Origin: Dactylorhiza incarnata
Lineage: Eukaryota > Streptophyta > Magnoliopsida > Asparagales > Orchidaceae
Assembly (NCBI GenBank): GCA_033032865.1
Contig: JAWHQI010000005.1
Coordinates: 13,540,001 to 13,604,000, forward strand
Direction: 5' to 3'
DNA length: 64,000 nucleotides
Both the position numbers and the translations under genes were made by a program. This document shows, one piece after another, positions 31,278 through 41,382 of this stretch. Within the stretch, counting starts at the first letter, position 1; every line of letters starts with the position of its first letter. The notes beneath the pieces are model-generated. The model worked only from the letters and a program-made list of their open reading frames with translations. It was not told where the DNA came from and did no database searches.

Positions 31278-33027
31278 TGATAAAGTAGTTTTTATATAAG
31301 TTTTTAATAGAAAATTTTGTAATTATTTAATTTGAATTTTCCTTTTTATGTCAATTTTAGGTTATAAGTAGTTCTTTTTGTAATTTTGATTCTAACTTAG
31401 CCTAATTTTAATATTTGCAGATTTCTGGGACAAATCGGGAAAAATCACATGTCACGCCCTCGGTCACGCCCGTGACCAAGGGCGTGTAACCTGAAGATCA
31501 GTCCAGAGTCGCAGCCGTGCTGTTGAGCTAGTCCACACCCAGTCACGCCCCAGGTCACGCCCGTGACCCAAAGTCACGCCCGTGACCGGGGGCGTGTAAT
31601 TTCAGCATCTGCCACGTGGAGCCGCCGTCGAGACGAGAAGCTGCCGTTGAGAAGTCAACTTGAGTCACGCCCGTGACCCAAAGTCACGCCCGTGACCTTC
31701 CCGCGTGATCCAAGCACGCCGCCGCGGCGTCTGGCTAGCCCATGCTGCATTAAATGAAGCCTTCCTGAGTCACGCCCGTGACCCAATTGTCACGCCCGTG
31801 AAATGTGCGATTTTCTCCCGCCGTCACGCCAAGCCCACGCCGCGACCGGATCCGATGCTGCAGAGATTACACGCCCTAGGTCACGCCCGTGACCGAGGGC
31901 GTGTAACATGAAATTTTTGCCTATAAATTCAGAGGCTCTCCTTGAGTTCAAAGTTCAGAATTTTGGAGTGGGGAAGGTGCTGCTGGAGCCAATCTTGAGT
32001 AGTTTTCCTTTTTCATGTTCATGTTCATGTCTCTTTATTTTCATGCTCTCTTCCTTTTCTAATGCAATGTATTAGCTTTCCTTTAGTGCAATAGTCTAGT
32101 TTAAGCTTGTAATCTTGTTTTTCCTAGCTTGCAATTTCCTTTCTTAAGTCTTGTAATAGTTTTTCATTTAAATAAAAAATAGTTTGTTCTCTTTATTTTG
32201 TCTCCTCCTTAGCTAAAGTTTCTTAATATGCATTTTTATTTTTTTTTCTCTTCCCCCTCCACCATGATTAACTAATCCTCATTAGTACTCGATCAAAATG
32301 ATCCGAGGATGAGTTAGACAAGTTATGATTTTCTAAAGTTTTCTTTTTCCGTTTTTATAAACACTTGAATTATCCTTGATTTTTAATTAGTGAGGCCATA
32401 CTTTCGATATATGGTTTTCGCTTAAGTTTTCATATTTAGTTAGCCGAGAGGCTCAAAGTATGAATCGATCACTCAAGGGTAAAGAGAGTTGCACGCACCC
32501 CTCGAGAGAGGATGACGTAAATCTCCCGGATTGGAGTCAAATCCAATAGTGGGGTTCACCTCGTAAAGCAAGTTTTAGGTAATCGATTATAGGACGAGAG
32601 TCCGGTTGATTTTTCCTAATCTTAGTTGGGCATTAACCTCGAGAGAGGCATGTTCGAGCTTCGGGAACCTCCACGGTCAAGTAGTTCAATTTAAACAGAA
32701 TTAGATTTAATTTCTTTTTACTTGTCTTTTCTCACTCCAAGGTGACTTTTGATTGAGTACTAGCCTCTTTTATCATCATCTAAACCCTTAATTTAGCTTG
32801 CAATTTCTCTTTTTTAGCTAAGAACCAAAACCCCAAAATATCATTAGATAAGATAATAGTGACTTTCCTCAAAGTAGAAGTATTCAACGCGCCCCGTGGA
32901 ATACGACCTTGGTATTTCTTAATATCCTATACTATAGACGATAAGGTACACTTGCCTTTATCAGATATAGTTTTGGAGAAAATCTCAACCCTTCACTAAA
33001 ATTTCAAAACCGCAAAAATCTATATCA
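31278..33027 (+). repeat. 3' LTR of D, 1750 bp
   Basis: Partner of 22321-24070 with four differences by eye. One of them hits the seventh TCACGCCCGTGA copy (GTGAAATG instead of GTGACATG near 31800). Confidence 0.97.
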
Positions 33028-33032
33028 ACAAT

Positions 33033-33143
33033 ACTAGAAAAGCATATCAAATACAAAAGCAATTCAATCTTAGTTTAAGGGTGACTTCTCACAAATCAAG
33101 GTAATTGTGAATGCAATTTCCAACAATCTCCCCCTATTTGTAG
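33033..33143 (-). repeat. 3' LTR of C, inner remainder, and PPT
   Basis: 33033-33125 completes the LTR begun at 21095. 33126-33143 read on the minus strand is CTTCTACAAATAGGGGGAGAT, the polypurine tract of C. Confidence 0.9.
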
Positions 33144-33351
33144 AAGTCAGAACCCTGTACACTAAGTTGAATTACAGCAGTTAAAGAATAAATATGCTAC
33201 ACTACACAAAGATATAGAAATGAAAAAGTAAAGAACATCAAAACATCAAATATATATATATATATCTAAATTGAATTGTTCAGAAGACTTGATGTTCACT
33301 AAATCATAATGAAAACAAAATACGTCTTGTCAGCATCATCATCATCATCCT

Positions 33352-35439
33352 TCAAGACCTCCTTTTCCTCTTTTCTTCTTGTCTGGAGAAAAAGGCATGA
33401 GGCTTGGGATGGTAAAACGGAGGGGGTTCCGGAGCATCAACATTATTATAACCAAAAGCTCTGAAATGAATCCTTCGCTTCCTTTGAGCTGTCTCATGTT
33501 TTTCCCATTCTTGAGAGCTGTAGCATTCAGATCTGTTCATTTTACCTTCATGAACTAACTTGTAGGTTTCAAGAATAATGTCTTTTGAGACGGGGCTCCA
33601 GATTTCTGGATAACTTTTCTCAACCTTAGCTTTGCACTGACCTGTAGAGCTAGAACTAGGAACTGATCGACTGGCAGAAGAACCTTCACCAAATTTTCTT
33701 TTTCCTTTGGTCCCAGCCCTATCTGATTGTTCTTCAACAATAGGAGCCTTCCCAAGTAGTTCTTCTGGCCTTGGAGAAAACTGAGGAACAGGAATATCTG
33801 GATCAATTGCCAACTCAGGAAAAATCTGATTATGAAGCCACGTTGCTGTTTTGAATGAATAAGCATTAATATCAGCAACTTGCTTCATCATCCTGGAAGA
33901 GAACTGCTCAAACTGAGAATTCCATGAGCTTTGAAGAGCAGAAACGGAGCTTTCAATCAAATCTGTCATTTTAGCTACTATATTTTCCTCCCCCTTTCTG
34001 ACTTCTACAGAGAGGGTTTGGAGAGTATCATCTTTGAACTTTCCGACTTCATCAACAATTTTGAATGTATTGGCTTCAGCCTTGTCAGACACTGATTCTT
34101 GAAGCTTTGTCAGTATAACAGTCTGAGTCAACACTGTGCCTACACCTTCAGTTGCATGATCAATTTGCTTGCTCCCTAGGCTCATCAAATCAGAGAGATT
34201 TTCATAATTGGATTTTATCTTAGCTAACTCTCTGCCTAGTTCACTTTCAACTGAGGCAATCTTCCTGTGAACAGTCGTCAAAGAATTTTCAAACTGTGCA
34301 CTCTGCTTCTTGAGCAGTGCTTCAATCTTTCCTAGAAGAGAATCTTCTGCACAACCTAGCTCATCTGGAGCATTCTTGGTTGTAACATACTCTGACTCCC
34401 CCTCAACATGTACTAGGGGAGGTGACAATTCATGAACTGACATGACATCATCATCATCTATGTTAGAAACAAAATCAGCACCAGACCCTGCCTGATGGCC
34501 ACTGGGACTGTGCTCTTCAGATACTGGAAGGGATTCTGTTGGAGCTGATGAGGATTTACCTTTGGCTTTTGAACGGATTTGCAGCTTGGCACGACTTGAA
34601 GCTTTAGAGCGAGTCCGAGATGAAAGTGGCAATGATGGTACGAAGGGTGCTTGATCTTCAGAAGAAGGAGCTGGAGTTTCTGCTTCTCTTGCAACTGCAG
34701 ATTTAAGAGTCTCCCCCTCAGAAGGAGCACCAGCCATTTCCGGCTTCTTGATACAAATGTCCCATCTCTGCAAGGAGCTGACATCTATCTTCTTAAGGTG
34801 ATGGATAACTGTACCTTTGGACATGTTGAAAATAGCAGGGTTAAACTGATTTAGAAACAGTGAGATGATCCGGGCAAAGTTAGGAGTATTTATGCAAGCT
34901 TTGATATTTGAGAATAAGATTGAGGCCCAATCTCTCTTCTTTCTAGTAACAATGCCAATCATCAACAGAAACATCTCTTCAGACACATGTCCTTGAGAGC
35001 CTATCTTGCAGAAAAGTGCCTTTGAGATAATGTCCAGCAGGAGCTTCCCAACAACATTCAACTTATTCCTCTTAACTGTAGAGAAATCTGAATCAAGACC
35101 ACAGAACCTTGTTGTAGTCAACCAATCAGTGTCAACTAGCTCTTCTTCAGCTTCCACTTCAGACAACTGCAAATACTTGGCAAGAGTCTCTGGAGAGACT
35201 TTGATTTTGATACCCTTAACGAAGGAGATCAACATACTTCCTTCCTTGATTGGCTTCACATTGATGAAGAATTCTTCAACCTCTTCAAACAGTATCCGGC
35301 AAGGATGCTCGAGAACGAAGGTGAGACCAGCGGCATCAAGCAAACAAAACAGAGTCTTGAAATCATCGGATAAACTCGCAAGACCTAACCGAATTACCTC
35401 GTTGCCGACTCCAATTTTCGGATGAGGAGAGGGAGCCAT
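33352..35439 (-). CDS. Env-position ORF of Sirevirus C, 695 aa, function unknown
   Basis: An uninterrupted minus-strand frame between pol and the 3' LTR, the place of the env-like gene in some Sireviruses. Residues ~1-235 look globular (TRFCGLDSDFST, EEMFLLMIGIVTRKKRDW) and vaguely like domains called putative plant transposon protein; that likeness is from memory. Residues ~255-330 are Ser/Pro-rich with basic runs (RTRSKASSRAKLQIRSKAKG) that could act as nuclear signals. Residues ~360-540 look like coiled coil (LLKKQSAQFENSLTTVHRK, ELGRELAKIKSNYENL). The tail ends EEKRKRRS. I see no signal peptide and no 20-residue membrane segment, so calling it an envelope protein is not supported by the sequence. 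It stayed open although pol carries two stops. Confidence 0.85.
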   Translation of the reverse strand: MAPSPHPKIGVGNEVIRLGLASLSDDFKTLFCLLDAAGLTFVLEHPCRILFEEVEEFFINVKPIKEGSMLISFVKGIKIKVSPETLAKYLQLSEVEAEEELVDTDWLTTTRFCGLDSDFSTVKRNKLNVVGKLLLDIISKALFCKIGSQGHVSEEMFLLMIGIVTRKKRDWASILFSNIKACINTPNFARIISLFLNQFNPAIFNMSKGTVIHHLKKIDVSSLQRWDICIKKPEMAGAPSEGETLKSAVAREAETPAPSSEDQAPFVPSLPLSSRTRSKASSRAKLQIRSKAKGKSSSAPTESLPVSEEHSPSGHQAGSGADFVSNIDDDDVMSVHELSPPLVHVEGESEYVTTKNAPDELGCAEDSLLGKIEALLKKQSAQFENSLTTVHRKIASVESELGRELAKIKSNYENLSDLMSLGSKQIDHATEGVGTVLTQTVILTKLQESVSDKAEANTFKIVDEVGKFKDDTLQTLSVEVRKGEENIVAKMTDLIESSVSALQSSWNSQFEQFSSRMMKQVADINAYSFKTATWLHNQIFPELAIDPDIPVPQFSPRPEELLGKAPIVEEQSDRAGTKGKRKFGEGSSASRSVPSSSSTGQCKAKVEKSYPEIWSPVSKDIILETYKLVHEGKMNRSECYSSQEWEKHETAQRKRRIHFRAFGYNNVDAPEPPPFYHPKPHAFFSRQEEKRKRRS

Positions 35440-35593
35440 TGCAGCAAGATGGAGGGAGGAATGTTGAACGAAGAATCACCGAGAACCACCGCAGCACTGA
35501 GACCGGTCGCAGACGATCGTCGCTCGAGAGGAAAACGAAAGGTCGAGGAGGTCTCGGGAGATGATTCGCGTGAACATCAAGTTTTCCGATTTC

Positions 35594-35757
35594 GTATATA
35601 TATATATATTTTGATTTTACGAAAAATAGAAAATTAGAAATAGGAATTAGCGCGTACCTGATGTTTGGGATTCCCTTTAAAAAATATGTCTCGAGACATC
35701 GGTTATGTCTCGAGAGATACACCGTGTCTCGAGATCTGCTTCTTGTCTCGAGACATG
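35594..35757 (-). promoter_or_regulatory. Putative internal promoter upstream of the env-position ORF
   Basis: On the minus strand, four TCTCGAGA palindromes (35746-35753, 35727-35734, 35708-35715, and a perfect 14-bp ATGTCTCGAGACAT at 35686-35699) are followed about 80 bp downstream by a TATA-like run at 35610-35594. The ORF start at 35439 is about 155 bp further on. This repeats the motif and order of the C LTR promoter. Inference: a separate transcription start for the third ORF. Confidence 0.5.
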
Positions 35758-35807
35758 ACTTGTCAAAAGAGAACTTCCTGTCGCCAAGGTTTTGATTGAC
35801 TTGACCA

Positions 35808-36089
35808 TTACTCCATGTTGAGCATTCCAAGTTCTGTCTTGAAGAAAGAGAACTTGGTCTCATCCAGTGGCTTCGTGAAGCTGTCTACAACTTGCTTATC
35901 CGTGGGGACATAACTCAGATTTATGTCACCCTTCTCCACATGCTCCCGGATAAAGTGATATCGTAGCTCGATGTGCATTGTCTGACTGTGAGAGACTGGA
36001 TTATTTGCGATAGCAATTGCACTAGAAGAGTCGCAAAACATAGGAATGTTTTTGAGCTTCATGTTGTAGTCTTGAAGTTGATTTCTTAT
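35808..36089 (-). pseudogene. RNase H C-terminal end of C pol, after a TAG
   Basis: Continues in the frame of 36090-38579 beyond its TAG. It contains CDSSSAIAIANNPVSH, HIELRYHFIREHV and the closing TKPLDETKF, the usual end of Copia pol. Stop codon at 35808-35810. Confidence 0.88.
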
Positions 36090-38579
36090 CTAGAGAAGTT
36101 GTGCGCAAAAACTGCCAGCAGAAATGTATTCCGACTCGGCGGTTGAAATTGCAACACAATTCTGCTTCTTGCTACTCCAGAAAATAAGTCTCCTTCCGAG
36201 GAATTGACACGTCCCAGAAGTGCTTTTCCTGTCGTCTTTGCTACCTGCAAAGTCTGCATCTGAAAAACCAATTAGTTCACTATCATTACTTCTTGGGTAC
36301 CATAAGCCAAGATTTGGTGTGCCTTTAAGATATCTCAAAATTCGCTTTGCAGCGGTATAGTGGGATTCCTTAGAGTTCACCTGATATCTAGCACAAACAC
36401 ATGTAGAGAACATTATATCAGGTCTACTGGCAGTAAGGTAGAGCAATGAGCCAATTATGCTTCTGTACTTGGTTTCATCAAAAGGTTTCCCTTTCTCATC
36501 CTTGTCCAGAGACGTAGCTGAGCTCATTGGAGACCTCATAGAGGTTGCACTCTCCATTCCAAATTTCTTAATCAACTCCTTAGTGAACTTTGTCTGAGAA
36601 ATGAAGATTCCATCTTCAGACTGTTTCACTTGAAGTCCTAAGAAATATTTCAGCTCACCCATACTGCTCATTTCAAATTTCCCTTGCATAAGTTTAGAAA
36701 ACTTTTTGCAGAGGTTATCATCCGTAGAGCCAAATATGATGTCATCGACATAGATTTGCACTAGCAAAATCTTGCCTTTTACTTCCCTAAGAAATAATGT
36801 CTTGTCTATCTTTCCTCTTGTGAACTTGTTCTCAAGAAGAAAGTTAGACAGCGTCTCATACCAAGCTCGAGGAGCTTGTTTCAAACCATATAAAGCTTTC
36901 TGTAATAAATAAACATGATTGGGATGATCAGGATTAACAAAACCTGGGGGTTGTTCAACGTATACTTCCTCTTTAATGTCTCCATTTAGGAACGCGGATT
37001 TGACATCCATTTGATATACGGTGAAACCCTTGAAAGCAGCATAAGCAAGGAAGAGTCTGATCGCTTCGAGCCTTGCTACTGGAGCGTACGTCTGATCGAA
37101 GTCGATGCCTTCCTCTTGTTTGTATCCTTTAGCTACAAGTCTGGCTTTGTTCTTTATGATTGTTCCTTCTTCATCCAGCTTGTTTCTATACACCCACTTT
37201 GTTCCAATGACATTTTTGTCTTTGGGTTTTGGAACAAGTGTCCATACTTTACATCGTTTGAACTGATTTAATTCTTCTTCCATAGCAATTATCCAGGATG
37301 GATCTTCATTTGCCTCTTGGAATTTCTTTGGTTCGACCTGCGAAAGAAAACTTAAATGCATATTTTCGTTAATGGTACCTCGTCTTGTTCTTATTCCTTC
37401 ATGAGGATCTCCTATGATTTGATCAACTGGATGATCCCTCATGTGTCGTAGCCCGAGGTTTCTTGCATGATTTGGACCAATAGGAGTTTCTTCTGCTGTT
37501 GGAGTATCTTCCTCCACTTGGAGTGGCTCTTCATCAGGATGATCTTCTTCATAGATTGTTATTGGGGGAATCTTGATGAAGTTTTGAGAATTTTCTTCAA
37601 CTGGCTGATCCAAGCTTAAGTCCTGCAGCTTTGAACCTGTGTCTACAGAAGAAATGCTAGAGGAGCTGCTTTGAAGCATGCTCGTCTCATCAAATACAAC
37701 ATTAATAGATTCTTCTACGACCAGGGTTTTCTTATTAAAAACTCTATATGCCCTACTATGGCTACTATATCCTACAAAAATACCTTCAAAGCTCTTTTCA
37801 CTAAACTTAGTTTTGTAATGCTTTCCATTGTTTAGCACAAAGCATTTACTACCAAAGATTCTAAAATAAGAAATGGTCGGTTTCTTGCCTTTTAGAAGTT
37901 CATAAGGAGTCTTTTCATGGTTTTTGTTTATGAGTGCTCTGTTTTGCACATGGCATGCAGTATTGACAGCTTCAGCCCAGAAATATTCAGGTAGTGAAGA
38001 GTCACTCAACATGGTTCTGCAAGCCTCAATAAGTGTTCTATTCTTTCTCTCAGCTACTCCATTTTGTTGTGGAGTTCGAGGAGAGGAAAACTCATGAAAG
38101 ATACCGAGGCTTTCACAGAATTCTGTCATGGCTCCAGATTCAAATTCTGTACCATGGTCACTTCTGATTTTCACCACCGAACAGTTAAATTCATTCTGGA
38201 CTTGCCTGACAAAACTAGTGAAAGTGTCAAAGGTATCTGACTTATGTTTCAGAAAGAATACCCAGGCAAAATGAGAGAAATCATCTACAATAACCAATGT
38301 GTAAGATTTTCCTCCTAAACTTCTAATTTGCAAAGGACCAAACAAATCCATATGAAGCAGGTATAAACACCTGGTTGAATCTTTGCCAATAATGCTCTTA
38401 AAGGTAGCTCTTGTTTGCTTGCCTTTTACACATGCATGACAAGGTCTATCTTTAATGCACTTAACATCTGGTGCATCGCGCACTAAGTTTTGAGAAAACA
38501 ATTTATTAATAGTTTTGAGATTTATATGTGCTAATCTCTTGTGCCATTTGTCAACAAGAGATGCACTATCTTTTGCCAA
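36090..38579 (-). CDS. pol: Copia pol of C: integrase, RT, RNase H (open segment)
   Basis: An 829-codon open stretch in Copia order. It starts with the integrase finger (HKRLAHIN, then [11 protein letters not shown]). The integrase core follows with [16 protein letters not shown] and [12 protein letters not shown], covering the catalytic Asp, Asp and Glu. RT has [38 protein letters not shown] and the catalytic box [10 protein letters not shown]. RNase H has [19 protein letters not shown] and STAESEYIS. It is bounded upstream by an in-frame TGA (38607-38609) that separates protease, and downstream by TAG at 36090-36092. These two stops are the only breaks seen in pol; catalytic motifs are intact. 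Confidence 0.93.
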   Translation of the reverse strand: MAKDSASLVDKWHKRLAHINLKTINKLFSQNLVRDAPDVKCIKDRPCHACVKGKQTRATFKSIIGKDSTRCLYLLHMDLFGPLQIRSLGGKSYTLVIVDDFSHFAWVFFLKHKSDTFDTFTSFVRQVQNEFNCSVVKIRSDHGTEFESGAMTEFCESLGIFHEFSSPRTPQQNGVAERKNRTLIEACRTMLSDSSLPEYFWAEAVNTACHVQNRALINKNHEKTPYELLKGKKPTISYFRIFGSKCFVLNNGKHYKTKFSEKSFEGIFVGYSSHSRAYRVFNKKTLVVEESINVVFDETSMLQSSSSSISSVDTGSKLQDLSLDQPVEENSQNFIKIPPITIYEEDHPDEEPLQVEEDTPTAEETPIGPNHARNLGLRHMRDHPVDQIIGDPHEGIRTRRGTINENMHLSFLSQVEPKKFQEANEDPSWIIAMEEELNQFKRCKVWTLVPKPKDKNVIGTKWVYRNKLDEEGTIIKNKARLVAKGYKQEEGIDFDQTYAPVARLEAIRLFLAYAAFKGFTVYQMDVKSAFLNGDIKEEVYVEQPPGFVNPDHPNHVYLLQKALYGLKQAPRAWYETLSNFLLENKFTRGKIDKTLFLREVKGKILLVQIYVDDIIFGSTDDNLCKKFSKLMQGKFEMSSMGELKYFLGLQVKQSEDGIFISQTKFTKELIKKFGMESATSMRSPMSSATSLDKDEKGKPFDETKYRSIIGSLLYLTASRPDIMFSTCVCARYQVNSKESHYTAAKRILRYLKGTPNLGLWYPRSNDSELIGFSDADFAGSKDDRKSTSGTCQFLGRRLIFWSSKKQNCVAISTAESEYISAGSFCAQLL

Positions 38580-38606
38580 AAGACATACTGGTGTAGAAGA
38601 TGATAT

Positions 38607-38993
38607 TCAAAGAAAATTTAAACAAAATATGTTTCTACAGCGAATGCCTGATAAAATCGTTTCATGATTTTCAGCCGACTTTATCAAACACTTATCTTTA
38701 TGAAAATCAACAATGTATCCTTTATCACAAAGTTGACTTATGCTTATCAGATTATGTTGTAATCCTTTCATATAAGCTACATCGGAAAAAGATACATTTC
38801 CATTAGAAATCATACCATAGCCTTTAGTTATTCCTCTGTCTGAACCGCCAAAAATAACTTTTGGACCGTTCGCAACTGGAATGTAGTTTTGCAAAAGGCT
38901 TCTTGTCCCGGTCATATGCCGAGAGCATCCACTGTCCAAGTACCAGATTGGATTTTTATTGGCCTTTGGACATACCTGCAAAAAATAAATCAT
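38607..38993 (-). CDS. pol: Pol N-terminus of C: aspartic protease segment, overlapping gag stop
   Basis: 128 codons from ATG at 38993, in the -1 frame relative to gag and overlapping its stop as ATGA. It contains the protease active site WYLDSGCSRHMTG and GIRCRNIF near the end. TGA at 38607-38609 cuts it from integrase, which continues in the same frame. Just after the ATG the minus strand reads TTTATTTTTTGCAGGTATGT, a strong splice-acceptor-like tract followed by a donor-like GTATGT. Confidence 0.88.
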   Translation of the reverse strand: MIYFLQVCPKANKNPIWYLDSGCSRHMTGTRSLLQNYIPVANGPKVIFGGSDRGITKGYGMISNGNVSFSDVAYMKGLQHNLISISQLCDKGYIVDFHKDKCLIKSAENHETILSGIRCRNIFCLNFL

Positions 38994-41305
38994 TTCGCCT
39001 TAGGAGCCCAAACAGATTTGGGTCCTTGGTCCCGTGTCAGTTGAGCACCACGATAAATGTTAACATTGCGAGTGGTCTGCCTTGCAACGTTCACTTGTGG
39101 TCTCCTAGTATACGTTGTATTAAACCAACAATCAACGGCAAAGTGACCAATTTTACCGCAGCACCAACAGTCGAATCTGTTGTACCTTCTCTTTACACTC
39201 TCCTGCTTAACTTTTTGAACGTTAGCTCTTGCAGGAGCAGCCCTTTTAGATGAGGATGCCTCATGGGGGCAACACACACAAGGTGGTACTGTCCTCTTCG
39301 GCTTTGGTGCAACAACATTCACTTTTGGTGCTTTCTTAGCACTCGGACCATGAACAAATGGACCGTACCCTTTCCGATTAATCTCTTGATAGGGTGCTTG
39401 AAAAGCACTATCACCAAAGTTTCGGGGAGGAGCCCATTCCTTATGATCATTCACAGGTGAAAAAGGAATTGGTCGTGTGAAATGACCATAGGAACTCTCC
39501 ATATCATAAGCATTCGTAGGGAATATGACTTTCTTGAATGCTACAGGCTCTTGATGAGCTTTCCCTTTTTCTTTGGTAGTAGCTTTCTTAGCAACCAGAC
39601 CATTCTTCTTAGCAATTGTATTTTTTGAAGAATTGCTAGTACTAGCTTCATGTCCTATACCGCTTCCTTTTGCCTTAGTGGTAAAAGTACCAATAATTGG
39701 CAGAACAGTTTTAGGTTGAGAGAATGCTTCAACCAACTTCTTCTCAGCCGCAAGCTGTTCCTCCAAGACTTTTATCGAATTATCTCTCAAGGCAAGAGTC
39801 TCTTCCGAGCTTTTGATCTTGTCTTTCAAGGCTTGGACTTCCTCTTTGAGAGAAGAAAGTTCTTCAACTTCTTTTCTCAAGTTAGATTCCACCTCCTTGA
39901 GAGCCATGATCTCCTTACCCTGAGTTTTGACAACCTTTCGGCACTTGTCAAAGCTTTGGAGCATTTTGGTATATTGAGACATGAGCTCAGATTCATCGTC
40001 TGAGAGGTTATCCTTTTGTTCAGCCGAAGCATAATCAGAATCAGATAGGATAGTGTGATCATTTACCTTTCCGGTGTACGGGGGTGCTTCTTCATCATCA
40101 GACATAGCCATCAGACCGAAGTAAGCTTCTTCTTCATCACTCGACTCATCGGAGTCACTGTCGCTCAGAGTTTTGGCTTTCTTAGCGACGAAGCTTCTAT
40201 CTGATTTCTTCTTTCCATGAGTGGATTTCTTGTCTTCTTTTCTTCCACCTTCTTTCTTTTTGTAGGGACACTCAGCAATTATGTGCCCTGGCTTATTACA
40301 ACAGTAGCAAATAATGTCAGAAGAAATGTGTTTGTTTTGTTTGGATTTATACCTGTCATTATTGCTTGAGCCCTTCCTGTGATATTCGCCATCACGACGA
40401 GAATATTTATGATCCGAGGAAGACGGCTTGTTGTTCATGTGCCTCCGCTTGTTCAGCAGTTTCTTAAACTGACGGGAAATTAAAGAGAACTCCCCATCAG
40501 ACAGTTCGGAACAGGAGGAGCTGGCTTCCGATTCTTCTTCGATATCAGATTCCTTTTCTCTGATCGGTATCACTGCTTTGCTCTTCTTTGAATTCTCTGC
40601 CTTCAAAGCTAAGGTTCTTTCTTTGCTTGAAGCTCGATTTACATCCTCTTCAGACTTTCGGATGTTCATTTGTAATTCATGAGACAACAGCTTCCCGAAC
40701 AGATTTTGAGGTTCTAGACTTGGCAGTTTTCCAAACTCTCTAATAGCAACAATTTTGCTATCCCAGTCTTTCGTTAGGGAGCGCAAGAATTTGTCATTTA
40801 GTTCACCGTTTGTGAACTCCCTGTCGTAGTTCCTCAAACCATTGACTATCTTGAAGAATCTTTCGTACGCATCAGCAATGCACTCCTTCTTATTCTGCTT
40901 GAACGCCTCGTACTCTTGATTAAGTAGGGACCTTCTATCTTCTCTTACCTCGTCAGTACCTTCCATTAGAACAATTAAGGATGTCCACATCTCTTTGGCT
41001 GATTTGTAGTGGATTAAGTTTTGCAACATGGAATCGTCCACTGCACTTGCAATTATGTTTTTAGCCTTCTTGTCAAGAGCAACAAGAGCTATCTCATCCT
41101 TAGTCAAATCCATCATTTTCTTAGGTATCTGAACAGTAGGATTTGTTGACGAAGCAGTCATTGGCACATGAGGACCTTCTTCCACGACTTGGAAGATTCT
41201 GGGATCTGCAGCTTCCATATAAAAACGGACTCTTTCCTTCCACATAGGAAAGTTGGCCTTAGTGCAGATGGGCAATTTCAAAGAGGATTCCTTGACTCTA
41301 TCCAT
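38990..41305 (-). CDS. gag: Sirevirus gag of C, 771 aa
   Basis: Intact minus-strand frame starting 63 bp after the PBS. The N-terminal half has the UBN2-type capsid fold signature (NFPMWKERVRFYMEA, AKEMWTSL, EYEAFKQNKKE, LNDKFLRSL). A first CCHC zinc knuckle lies near residue 333 (CYCCNKPGHIIAEC). An acidic stretch and a coiled coil follow at about 430-520 (EVEELSSLKEEVQALKDKI). A second CCHC knuckle lies near residue 712 (CWCCGKIGHFAVDC). The length and the extended C-terminus are typical of Sireviruses. The protein would assemble the cytoplasmic particle and bind RNA. No lesion seen. Confidence 0.94.
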   Translation of the reverse strand: MDRVKESSLKLPICTKANFPMWKERVRFYMEAADPRIFQVVEEGPHVPMTASSTNPTVQIPKKMMDLTKDEIALVALDKKAKNIIASAVDDSMLQNLIHYKSAKEMWTSLIVLMEGTDEVREDRRSLLNQEYEAFKQNKKECIADAYERFFKIVNGLRNYDREFTNGELNDKFLRSLTKDWDSKIVAIREFGKLPSLEPQNLFGKLLSHELQMNIRKSEEDVNRASSKERTLALKAENSKKSKAVIPIREKESDIEEESEASSSCSELSDGEFSLISRQFKKLLNKRRHMNNKPSSSDHKYSRRDGEYHRKGSSNNDRYKSKQNKHISSDIICYCCNKPGHIIAECPYKKKEGGRKEDKKSTHGKKKSDRSFVAKKAKTLSDSDSDESSDEEEAYFGLMAMSDDEEAPPYTGKVNDHTILSDSDYASAEQKDNLSDDESELMSQYTKMLQSFDKCRKVVKTQGKEIMALKEVESNLRKEVEELSSLKEEVQALKDKIKSSEETLALRDNSIKVLEEQLAAEKKLVEAFSQPKTVLPIIGTFTTKAKGSGIGHEASTSNSSKNTIAKKNGLVAKKATTKEKGKAHQEPVAFKKVIFPTNAYDMESSYGHFTRPIPFSPVNDHKEWAPPRNFGDSAFQAPYQEINRKGYGPFVHGPSAKKAPKVNVVAPKPKRTVPPCVCCPHEASSSKRAAPARANVQKVKQESVKRRYNRFDCWCCGKIGHFAVDCWFNTTYTRRPQVNVARQTTRNVNIYRGAQLTRDQGPKSVWAPKAK

Positions 41306-41367
41306 GGCTTGCTAGCAACTAGAAGGATGGATCCTGTTCAAGGTGTTAACCTAGTAATGAACAACGA

Positions 41368-41380
41368 CCCTCTGATACCA
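41368..41380 (-). promoter_or_regulatory. Primer-binding site of C (initiator tRNA-Met)
   Basis: Minus-strand TGGTATCAGAGGG, two bases inside the LTR edge at 41383. It fixes the orientation of C. Confidence 0.9.
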
Positions 41381-41382
41381 AT

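Larger units (their letters stand above)
22321..33027 (+). mobile_element. Element D: young, nearly intact Athila (Gypsy)
   Basis: Bounded by ACAAT at 22316-22320 and 33028-33032, with identical-length 1750-bp LTRs (22321-24070 and 31278-33027) that differ at four positions by eye. A tRNA-Asp-type PBS, one long gag-pol frame broken by a single stop, a long 3' UTR without an env ORF, and a PPT are all in place. It is the innermost and youngest insertion. Confidence 0.97.

Noticed and set aside
33352..35439. The 695-codon ORF as a captured host gene
   Set aside because: Its position between pol and PPT on the same strand, with a module-like promoter, fits the Sirevirus third ORF; I see no intron remnants or other host signature. 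A database search could still overturn this.
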